Assembly: GCA_028875855.1 (NCBI GenBank)
Contig: JAGWVA010000043.1
Span: 1 to 33,767, forward strand
From: Paracoccaceae bacterium
Lineage (GTDB): Bacteria; Pseudomonadota; Alphaproteobacteria; Rhodobacterales; Rhodobacteraceae
Reading direction: 5' to 3'
DNA: 33,767 nucleotides
Under the pieces are notes generated by a model. That model was not told where the DNA came from. It did no database searches and worked only from the letters and a program-made list of their open reading frames with translations. Of this stretch, positions 23,576-30,258 are shown one piece after another. The position numbers and the translations under genes are program-made. Numbering within the stretch: the stretch's first letter is position 1; each line of letters begins with the position of its first letter.

Positions 23576-24262
23576 ATGCATCTCGTCAAGCCCGTGGGGC
23601 GCGAGGCGTCATCGCGGAAGTATGACCTTCTCAGCGCCCTGATGGCCTGGGCGCTGTCGCAGGACAAGCATTGCCAGAAGCAGGTGCTGCGGGTCATGGC
23701 GCTGATCACCACGCGGTATAACTGGAAGCGCGACGAACTCAGCATGGGGCAGGAGGAGATCGCGCGGCTCTGGTCGGTGGACACGCGGTCGGTCAAGCGC
23801 GAGATGGCCCGGCTGCGGGCGCAGGGGTGGCTCGTGCTGAAGAGCCAGGGCGCGCGGGGCAGGGTGAGCGTCTATGGCATCGACTTCGAGAAGATGATGG
23901 AGGACACGCGGCCGGCCTGGGCGAATATCGGGCCGGATTTCATCGCGCGGATCGGGGCAGGGGAGCGAGACGCGCCCACGCCGCCCGCCAGCAACGTCGT
24001 TCCGCTTCATGCCACGCGGGCCCCGGTGGGCGATGGGACGCTCTGGTCCGAAGCGCAGAGCCTGCTGCACGGGGCGGACCCGGCGATGTTCGGCGCGTGG
24101 TTCGGCCAGTTGCAGGAGGTCGCGGTCGAGGGCGGCTGCCTGACGCTGCTGGCCCCCAGCCGGTTCCACGCGACCTATGTGCAGACGCACCTTCAGGCGA
24201 GACTCGATGCGGCTGTCCGGCGAGTCGATCCGTCGATTCGACAGGTTCGGGTCGAGGCGTAA
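23576..24262 (+). CDS. DnaA-like plasmid replication initiator
   Basis: 228 residues, with AGGAGATCAGG before the ATG. The N-terminal half is a winged-helix DNA-binding domain (SALMAWALSQDKH...VMALITTRYNWKRDELSMGQEEIARLWSVDTRSVKREMARL). The C-terminal 75 residues resemble the N-terminal oligomerisation domain of DnaA: LWSEAQSLL...FGAWFGQLQEVAVEGGCLTLLAPSRFHATYV. The AAA+ ATPase and the chromosomal DnaA-box domain are absent. This is the plan of the DnaA-like plasmid initiators of Rhodobacterales, so it is the likely replication protein. It probably binds the upstream repeats and recruits helicase or DnaA through its C-terminus. Confidence 0.88.
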   Translation: MHLVKPVGREASSRKYDLLSALMAWALSQDKHCQKQVLRVMALITTRYNWKRDELSMGQEEIARLWSVDTRSVKREMARLRAQGWLVLKSQGARGRVSVYGIDFEKMMEDTRPAWANIGPDFIARIGAGERDAPTPPASNVVPLHATRAPVGDGTLWSEAQSLLHGADPAMFGAWFGQLQEVAVEGGCLTLLAPSRFHATYVQTHLQARLDAAVRRVDPSIRQVRVEA

Positions 24263-24645
24263 GGCGACCGGCGCAGAAACAATGGCCCGGGGCATTGTCG
24301 CCCACATGTGAACAATCACAGGCGCCGATTTCCATTGGAAGCCGGCCCGTGACAGAGACACGGAAATGCCCGATCCGCTGCACCATGCTGTCGCGAACGA
24401 GGGGCAATTCAGGGTCATGGCCGAAGGTGATCGGCTGCAATGATCGGGCACCGACGTCACACCCCCGACTGGTGCCGTGTCGCATTAACGAGTTTTTAAG
24501 CAACTCCGCCAAGGGTTGCGGCGTGCAAGTGGTTTCGTAAGTGGTATGCCCACCGGGCGGTTTGCCCGGAGCTGTTGTCGCCATGGCTGGTCTGCTCCAG
24601 TCATGGCGATGGCCGGGCCAGTTTGCCGCGCGAGACGGGCGGGCC
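24263..24645. other. Intergenic region after the initiator gene
   Basis: No gene seen. It contains a near-perfect 20-bp palindrome directly after the initiator gene (24279-24298: ACAATG...CATTGT, two mismatched positions), an AT-rich spot near 24494 (GTTTTTAAGC), and two hairpins near the end of the convergent oxidoreductase gene, CCGGGC-ggttt-GCCCGG (24553-24569) and the long stem at 24578-24609. Some of it may belong to the origin. Confidence 0.45.
24578..24609 (-). terminator. Long hairpin downstream of the NADP-dependent oxidoreductase gene
   Basis: TCGCCATGgCTGG-tctgct-CCAGtCATGGCGA: a 13-position stem (one G-T pair) with a six-base loop, lying 36 bp after the stop codon of the minus-strand gene. 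It has no U-tract. Confidence 0.5.
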
Positions 24646-25677
24646 TTACCCCGCGACGTGAATGACGCGTTTGCCGAAGCCTTCGCCGCGCAGCAGGCCG
24701 ATGAAGGCGGAGGGAGCCTGTTCCAGCCCCTCGATCATCTCCTCGCGGTAGCGGATGCGGCCTTCGTTCACCCAGGCGCCGACCTTTTCGGCGAATTCCG
24801 GATAGAGATGACCGAAGTCGTCGAAGACGATGAAGCCGCGCATCGTCATGCGCTTGCGCAGGATCTGGCCCATCAGCAGGCTGAGGCGGTCCGGCCCTTC
24901 GGGAAGCGCGGTGGCGTTGTATTGCGAAATGAGGCCGCAGACCGGGATGCGCGCGCGGGGATTGAGCAGCGGCATGACCGCGTCGAAGACCTTGCCGCCG
25001 ACGTTCTCGAAGTAGATGTCGATGCCGTCCGGGACTGCGGCCTTCAGCGCGGCGGGGAAACCATCCGCCTTGTAGTCGATGCAGGCGTCGAAGCCGAGCG
25101 TCTCGACCACGTGGGCGCATTTCTCGGGGCCGCCCGCGATGCCGATGACGCGGAGGCCGAGGATCTTGCCGATCTGGCCGACCGTTGCGCCCACGGGGCC
25201 GCTAGCGGCGGCGACAACCAGCGTTTCGCCCGGTTTGGGTTGGCCGATCTGGGTCAGCCCCGCCCATGCCGTCAGCCCCGGCATGCCAAGCACGCCAAGC
25301 GCCCAGGACGGATTGCGGGGCGTCTTGCCCATGTTGATTACGCCCTTGCCGTCCGACAGCGCGTAATCCTGCCAGCCACCGAAGGCCACCACCCAGTCGC
25401 CCTTGGCAAAGCCCGCGACGTCGGACTGCACGACCTGCGCCACGGTGCCGCCCACCATCACCTCGCCGATGCCCACGGGTGCGGCATAGGAGGGCGCGTC
25501 GCTCATCCGCCCGCGCATGTAGGGATCGAGCGAGAGGTATTCGTTGCGCAACAGCATCTGCCCCGGACCGGGCACCGGCATGTCCGTTACCTCGAGCCGG
25601 AGGGTGTTCGCGTCGGGTTCGCCGCGCGGGCGTTGGGCGAGAACGAAGCGGCGGTTGCGGCTGTCGGATTGCGGCAT
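24646..25677 (-). CDS. NADP-dependent oxidoreductase (CurA/leukotriene B4 dehydrogenase-like MDR)
   Basis: 343 residues from the ATG at 25677 (AAAGGA upstream). A zinc-free medium-chain reductase: LRNEYLSLDPYMRGRM at the N-terminus, GMPGLTAWAGLTQIG before the cofactor domain, and the nucleotide-binding loop VAAASGPVGATVGQIGKILG (AAxGxxG type). FENVGGKVFDAVMPLL and IVFDDFGHLYPEF are also typical of the CurA/PTGR group. It reduces activated double bonds of enones or similar electrophiles with NADPH. It is the first gene past the replicon core and is divergent from the small winged-helix gene, with about 280 bp between. Confidence 0.92.
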   Translation of the reverse strand: MPQSDSRNRRFVLAQRPRGEPDANTLRLEVTDMPVPGPGQMLLRNEYLSLDPYMRGRMSDAPSYAAPVGIGEVMVGGTVAQVVQSDVAGFAKGDWVVAFGGWQDYALSDGKGVINMGKTPRNPSWALGVLGMPGLTAWAGLTQIGQPKPGETLVVAAASGPVGATVGQIGKILGLRVIGIAGGPEKCAHVVETLGFDACIDYKADGFPAALKAAVPDGIDIYFENVGGKVFDAVMPLLNPRARIPVCGLISQYNATALPEGPDRLSLLMGQILRKRMTMRGFIVFDDFGHLYPEFAEKVGAWVNEGRIRYREEMIEGLEQAPSAFIGLLRGEGFGKRVIHVAG

Positions 25678-25891
25678 GGGGCGGTCCTTTCGTGGCGAGA
25701 TCCGACCTTCGTCGGGCAGGGTGCGGCCTTGGCGGCCATGCTGCAAGCTATGATCGAACGGGCGGATTGCAATGCCGGGCGGCCTGTCCGGGGCGGCAGG
25801 CGCCGATCCGGGCTTTGCGATATTCGCCCTTGGGTTGTGGCAATTCGCCTCACTTTGGCGGAAGCCCGCCTGAAAGCGAAGGGGTGGAAAT

Positions 25892-25920
25892 TTGACTCTC
25901 CAAGGTTGCGCTGATAGAAA
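25892..25920 (+). promoter_or_regulatory. Promoter of the small winged-helix gene
   Basis: TTGACT (25892-25897) and TAGAAA (25915-25920) with 17-bp spacing, 35 bp before the ATG at 25955. Confidence 0.5.
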
Positions 25921-25954
25921 CGGTCGTGGTTTTTTCCGATCTGGGTATTCGCTT

Positions 25955-26269
25955 ATGGCGAGCACGAAATTGGCAAGTCTTCGACAGCTTTTGAAGCAGA
26001 TGGAAGACGATCTCGGGTTCAGCGAAATGTCCGAGACTCAGCGTGATGTGCTTTATGCCATTCGCCTTGTCGCGGATGCGCAAGGGCGGGCCACGATCAG
26101 CGAAATACGCGGGCATATGCTTGCGAAAACCATAAGCCGGCCCAGTTTTTTCCGGGCGCTGAGCGCGCTGGTGGACCGCAAACTGATCGTTCACGATGGC
26201 GTCGGGCGCACGGGAACCTATTTGCTGGCCGGGTCCGACCGCGATCTTACTGTCGCAGATAACGCATAG
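25955..26269 (+). CDS. Small MarR-like winged-helix protein
   Basis: 104 residues. Helical N-terminus (LASLRQLLKQMEDDLG), then a winged helix: SETQRDVLYAIRLVADAQGRATISEIRGHML...SRPSFFRALSALVDRKLIVHDGVGRTGTYLL, in which SRPSFFRALSALVDRKLI fits the recognition helix region. It is probably a DNA-binding regulator; no effector domain is visible. There is no clear ribosome binding site, so the start is chosen by the promoter position. The end of the gene overlaps the convergent membrane protein gene by 23 bp. It may regulate the divergent oxidoreductase gene, by position only. Confidence 0.65.
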   Translation: MASTKLASLRQLLKQMEDDLGFSEMSETQRDVLYAIRLVADAQGRATISEIRGHMLAKTISRPSFFRALSALVDRKLIVHDGVGRTGTYLLAGSDRDLTVADNA

Positions 26270-26867
26270 CGAACAGCAGCAGAAACATCAGGCAAACCGT
26301 GCCGGTCGTGTCGCCGAGCACGAAGAAGACGATTTGCAGGATTTCTTGCAGGCTGCTGTAGGTCTGCGCATAGGCAAGGCCGTGCCCGATCGCATTGATG
26401 AACGAACTGAGCCCCGCAATCATGATGAGGGCCTTCCAGTCAGGCATGGCGATGTCGCTTGGGTAAAGGTCAACGCCAAGCATCCGAAATCCTTCGAGAA
26501 GGATGTAGCAGCACGATCCCCCGACGATGGAGGCAAGCACCACGGCATGCGGGGGAAAGTCCGGTTGCCAGATGTAGAAGGTCGATACCGCCTCGCCGAT
26601 CGCAAGGGGCAGGACGGCCTGACCCCGCAACAGCCATGTGCTGAGCAGGCGAACGCCGTGCGGCAGGAATATCAGGCTTGCGATGACGCCTTCGCCCACA
26701 AGGCGGCTTTGAATGGGGCCGATGACGTAATTGACGACCGCGAAAGCGAACACAAAACAGATGACAACTGAAACGAAGCCGGTGAGAAGGTCAAAGACGG
26801 GGTGTGATCTTTTTTGCAAGGCGATCTTCTGATGAGGGAACGGGGTCCGCCAAAGCGATGCGATCAT
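26247..26867 (-). CDS. MASE1-like integral membrane protein
   Basis: 206 residues with about five or six hydrophobic segments. The stretch ASLIFLPHGVRLLSTWLLRGQAVLPLAIGEAV resembles the FLPxG motif and following helix of MASE1-type membrane sensor domains. No kinase, cyclase or other output domain follows: the protein ends after the last helix (MFLLLFAMRYLRQ). It may be a stand-alone sensor or transport-related domain working with a separate partner. The start is uncertain, because no good ribosome binding site stands before the ATG at 26867. Confidence 0.55.
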   Translation of the reverse strand: MIASLWRTPFPHQKIALQKRSHPVFDLLTGFVSVVICFVFAFAVVNYVIGPIQSRLVGEGVIASLIFLPHGVRLLSTWLLRGQAVLPLAIGEAVSTFYIWQPDFPPHAVVLASIVGGSCCYILLEGFRMLGVDLYPSDIAMPDWKALIMIAGLSSFINAIGHGLAYAQTYSSLQEILQIVFFVLGDTTGTVCLMFLLLFAMRYLRQ

Positions 26868-27079
26868 ACTTCGGGAATATCAGCATTCCGTCTTACTATC
26901 TTATCGGTTGCATGGGGGGCGGTTTCTGTCAAGGCGTGGACACTTTGCGATAATGTCACATCCAGTCGCGCATCATGCACCTTTCGGGCGGCCATTCCCG
27001 GTTCGAACCACGGGTCCGGCGGCTTGCCGTTAAATACGCCCCACCCCACGAACTGCGAGATGGGGCTGGACAGTCTCAA
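26864..27079 (-). CDS. Possible small gene or remnant upstream of the membrane protein
   Basis: A 71-codon frame from a TTG start that ends in an ATGA overlap with the membrane protein start, as in a coupled operon. Near its middle is KVHDARL, a heptapeptide seen near the active site of many VapC-type PIN domains, but the usual sequence after it is absent. It may be a decayed PIN-domain gene, a real small gene or chance. No good ribosome binding site. Confidence 0.22.
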   Translation of the reverse strand: MRLSSPISQFVGWGVFNGKPPDPWFEPGMAARKVHDARLDVTLSQSVHALTETAPHATDKIVRRNADIPEV

Positions 27080-27299
27080 ATCCTTACGCGATCCCGGATT
27101 GTTCCGTTACTGGCACTGTAAATGCCTGATAAGTATCAAAGAGAGACTTACAGGTCAACGCGCCAGAAAGGTGTATCTGCGATCTGGCGAATAGCCGTCG
27201 TGGCTTTGGCGGGCTTCCGGATCGATCCGGCTTGCAATTCGCCGCCGTCGCGCCAAGCTCGGTCAACCGGGGAACACGGGACGGAGGGAATCGAGCTGC
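27080..27299. other. Intergenic region upstream of the ABC transporter gene
   Basis: No gene with good support. It has an inverted repeat CGCCAGA...TCTGGCG (27161-27189) and a small dyad GGCA-ctgtaaa-TGCC near 27114. The 140 bp before the transporter start are GC-rich, with GGAGGG about ten bases before the ATG. Confidence 0.35.
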
Positions 27300-29063
27300 A
27301 TGGCCGGGGCTGAAGCCGACCCGGCTCTTGCCTGGAGCCGCGGGCTTCGGGCAGAGCTTCGCATGATGGCGGGGGCGTTCTGGGCCTCGAAGCGCCGCAA
27401 CAGGCTGATCGCGCTGGCGGCCGGTCTGGTTCTGATCATCCTCGCCACGGCCTATATGCAGATCCGCCTGAACGCCTGGAACCGGCCGTTCTACGACGCG
27501 CTGACGCGCAAGGACCTGCCGTCCTTCATGGTGCAGCTTGGCGTTTTCGGGGCCATTGCCGGGGTGCTGCTGGTGCTGAACGTCGCGCAGATCTGGCTGA
27601 ACCAGATGGCGCGGCTGGTGTTGCGGCAGGGGCTGGTCGAGGATCTTTTCGGCCAGTGGCTTGCGCCCCAGCGGGCGTTCCGGCTGGCGAATGCCGGGCC
27701 GATCGGCACCAATCCGGACCAAAGGCTGGCGGCGGATGCGCAGCATTTGACGGACCTCACGACCGATCTGGGAATCGGGCTGTTGCAGGCCTCGCTGCTG
27801 CTTGCGTCCTTCATCGGCGTGCTGTGGGCGCTGAGCGACGGGATGTTCTTCCGCGTCGGGACCTTCGTCTTCGACCCGCCGGGCTACATGGTCTGGTGCG
27901 CGCTGACCTATGCCGGCCTTGCCTCGGGGCTGAGCTGGGCCGTGGGGCGGCCGCTGATCCGGCTGGATGTCGAGCATTACGCGCGGGAGGCAGAGCTGCG
28001 CTTCGACCTCGTGCGGGTGTCGGAGGGGGCGGAGGCGATCTCGATGTATGGCGGCGAGGCGGCCGAGCGGGCGCGGCTGCTGGCGACCTTTGGCGGGGTC
28101 TATGCGGTGCTGCGCCAGATCGTGGGCGCGATGACGCGGCTGACATGGGTGACGGCGGGCTATGGCTGGTTCACCATCGTGGCGCCAATCCTAGTCGCGA
28201 TGCCGAGCTATTTCGCCGGCAAGATGAGCTTTGGCGAGCTGATGATGATCGTCGGCGCCTTCAACCAGGTGCAATCCTCGCTGCGGTGGTTCGTGGACAA
28301 TTTCCCCGCCATCGCCGATTGGCGCGCGACCATGCTGCGCGTGGCCGGGTTCCGCGAGGCGATGGTGGCGATGGACCGGCTGGGCGAGGGGGCCGGGCGG
28401 ATCGATCTGGTCGAGAGCGACGGCCCCGGCATCCGGATCGAGGGGCTGAAGGTCGCCTCGCCCGCGGGCAGCATCGCGCTTGATGGCGGGACGGCGGATT
28501 TCGCGCCGGGGGATCGGGTGCTCATCAGCGGCGGGCATGGCGAGGGCAAGACGCTGGTCTTTCGCGCGCTGATCGGGCTTTGGCCCTGGGGCGCGGGGCA
28601 AGTCACGCGCCCGACGCGCGACCGGATCATGTTCGTGCCCGCGCGGCCCTATGTGCCGTCGGGGACGCTGCGTCAGGGTCTCGCCTATCCGCGGCCCGCC
28701 GACCATTATGCCGATGCCGACATGATCGCCGCGCTGGAGTCCGTTGGGCTGGTGCAACTGACCGATGCGCTTGGGCGACCCGAGCGGTGGGAGCGGGTGC
28801 TGTCGGAAAACGAGAAGCACTGTCTGGCCTTCGCGCGGGTGCTGCTGCAACGGCCCGACTGGGTGGTGATCGACGACGCGCTGAACCTTGTCGAACGCGC
28901 GGCGCGGCGGCGGATCGAGACGGCGTTCATGGAGCAACTGCCGGGCATGGGGGTGCTGAACATCGGCCACAATGGCGCGCAGCCGGGTTTCTATACGCGG
29001 GAGCTGACGCTGTCGCTGGACGCGGGCGGACCGAGCTTCAGGCCAGCGGGGCAGGGCGGCTGA
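27300..29063 (+). CDS. SbmA/YddA-type ABC transporter (permease fused to ATPase), degenerate motifs
   Basis: 587 residues. The N-terminal half is the membrane part of the SbmA/BacA/ABCD4 family (NAWNRPFYDALTRKDLPSFM and the NQMARLVLRQGLVEDLFGQWL region are characteristic), with about six helices. The C-terminal half is an ATPase with Walker A GGHGEGKT and the H-loop His (NIGHN). The signature reads LSENEK instead of LSGGEQ, Walker B is VVIDDA with Asp for the catalytic Glu, and the D-loop is NLVE. ATP turnover is therefore doubtful. Relatives move peptides or cobalamin-like molecules; the substrate here is unknown. The 3' end overlaps the convergent GH144-type gene by 26 bp. Confidence 0.85.
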   Translation: MAGAEADPALAWSRGLRAELRMMAGAFWASKRRNRLIALAAGLVLIILATAYMQIRLNAWNRPFYDALTRKDLPSFMVQLGVFGAIAGVLLVLNVAQIWLNQMARLVLRQGLVEDLFGQWLAPQRAFRLANAGPIGTNPDQRLAADAQHLTDLTTDLGIGLLQASLLLASFIGVLWALSDGMFFRVGTFVFDPPGYMVWCALTYAGLASGLSWAVGRPLIRLDVEHYAREAELRFDLVRVSEGAEAISMYGGEAAERARLLATFGGVYAVLRQIVGAMTRLTWVTAGYGWFTIVAPILVAMPSYFAGKMSFGELMMIVGAFNQVQSSLRWFVDNFPAIADWRATMLRVAGFREAMVAMDRLGEGAGRIDLVESDGPGIRIEGLKVASPAGSIALDGGTADFAPGDRVLISGGHGEGKTLVFRALIGLWPWGAGQVTRPTRDRIMFVPARPYVPSGTLRQGLAYPRPADHYADADMIAALESVGLVQLTDALGRPERWERVLSENEKHCLAFARVLLQRPDWVVIDDALNLVERAARRRIETAFMEQLPGMGVLNIGHNGAQPGFYTRELTLSLDAGGPSFRPAGQGG

Positions 29064-30258
29064 ACCCCATCTTGGCCAGTGCGGGCGCGATCTCGGGCGC
29101 GGACATGAAAAGTCGCCACAGAAGGCCGGACCGCGCATTCTCGACCATGACGACGATCGGCCCCTGATCGATGGCAAGGTGGCTTTCGGCGACCCAGCCC
29201 GCCGTTTCGTTGAAGGCGTCGCGGAAGCCGTAATCGCCCCAAAGCCGGTCGCCCATCGCCTCGTGGTAATGGTGCAGCGCGGCAAGGCTTTCGTCGGGCG
29301 CATAGGGCAGGGACGAGATCGCGGCGGTCGGCGCGATCACACCGTGGTCGTTGGTGGGCGAGAAGGCATTGTAGCCCCGGTCCCCGTCGCAGGCGGTCAG
29401 GCCCCAGGCCGGGCCGTAGCCCGCAAAGCCCTTTGGGTTGTCCTGCGCATAGGCGTGGTGGATCAGCGCATGGGCGCGGTTCTGCGCGAAATAATCGGCG
29501 TGGCGATCCACCAGCCCCCGGGGATCGAGGCCCATGAAGCTGTAATGCGTGAAGAACAGCGGCCCGCCGAAGTCGGGGCCAAGGGGCAGGCGGTGGCCGT
29601 AGTAGCTGCGCCCGTTCTCGAAGGTCGTCGAGGATTTCCAGCCGACGTCGTAGGCGGCCACGTCGATCGGATGGCTGGGCGAGGCGAGGGCGAGGACGAA
29701 GGCGATCAGCCCTTCGTGATAGCCGCGGATGGGCAGGCCCACGGCCGCGCCCTCGGGCCGCCAGTGCCACATCATGCGGTCGGGCGCGGGGCAGAAGCCC
29801 GCCCAGTTCACGCCGTGCCAAAGCGCGTCGATCCGTGTCGCAAGCGCGCCGGGGCCAAGCCATTGACGCGCGGTCAGAAGGCCTGCCATGAGAAACGCGG
29901 TTTCGATGATGTCACCGCCGGTGTCGTTGTCGGAAAAGGCGACGGTCGCCCCGGTGGTGCCGTTCATCCAGTGGGCAAAGGCGCCGTTGTAGCGCGGCGC
30001 GGCGGTCAGGAAATCGACAATGGTGGCGATGCGGTCCCGCGCCTCTGCCCGGGGCACGAAGCCGCGTTCCGCGCCCGCGATCAGCGCCATGATGCCAAAG
30101 CCGGTGCCGCCGGTCGTGACCGTCTCCATCACGTCGTAGTCGGTCGTCCCGGCCGATCGCTCCCGCGCCATGGCCGAGACGGGATGGGCGAAGTCGCGGA
30201 AGTAGCGCAGCGTCCGGCGCTGCACGAGGTCGAGAAGGTCGTTATCCGACAGCCTCAT
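29038..30258 (-). CDS. Glucoamylase-like protein, GH144 (endo-beta-1,2-glucanase) type
   Basis: 406 residues from the ATG at 30258, which overlaps the GH3 stop (ATGA) and has GGTGGGA upstream. The (alpha/alpha)6 glycoamylase-type sequence is clear: LLDLVQRRTLRYFRDFAHP at the start, then TTGGTGFGIMALIAGAERGF, WHWRPEG, FTHYSFMGLDPRGL and NDHGVIAPTAAISSLPYAP. The best-characterised members (GH144) cut beta-1,2-glucan. No signal peptide is visible, so it probably acts in the cytoplasm, unlike most secreted relatives. It is coupled to the upstream GH3 gene; together they could degrade imported oligosaccharides fully to glucose. Specificity is inferred from the family. Confidence 0.85.
   Translation of the reverse strand: MRLSDNDLLDLVQRRTLRYFRDFAHPVSAMARERSAGTTDYDVMETVTTGGTGFGIMALIAGAERGFVPRAEARDRIATIVDFLTAAPRYNGAFAHWMNGTTGATVAFSDNDTGGDIIETAFLMAGLLTARQWLGPGALATRIDALWHGVNWAGFCPAPDRMMWHWRPEGAAVGLPIRGYHEGLIAFVLALASPSHPIDVAAYDVGWKSSTTFENGRSYYGHRLPLGPDFGGPLFFTHYSFMGLDPRGLVDRHADYFAQNRAHALIHHAYAQDNPKGFAGYGPAWGLTACDGDRGYNAFSPTNDHGVIAPTAAISSLPYAPDESLAALHHYHEAMGDRLWGDYGFRDAFNETAGWVAESHLAIDQGPIVVMVENARSGLLWRLFMSAPEIAPALAKMGFSRPAPLA

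Noticed and set aside
26994-27020. GGTTCGAACC resembling a tRNA T-loop
   Set aside because: The flanking bases do not form a proper 5-bp T-stem, and no matching acceptor, D or anticodon arms were found on either strand.
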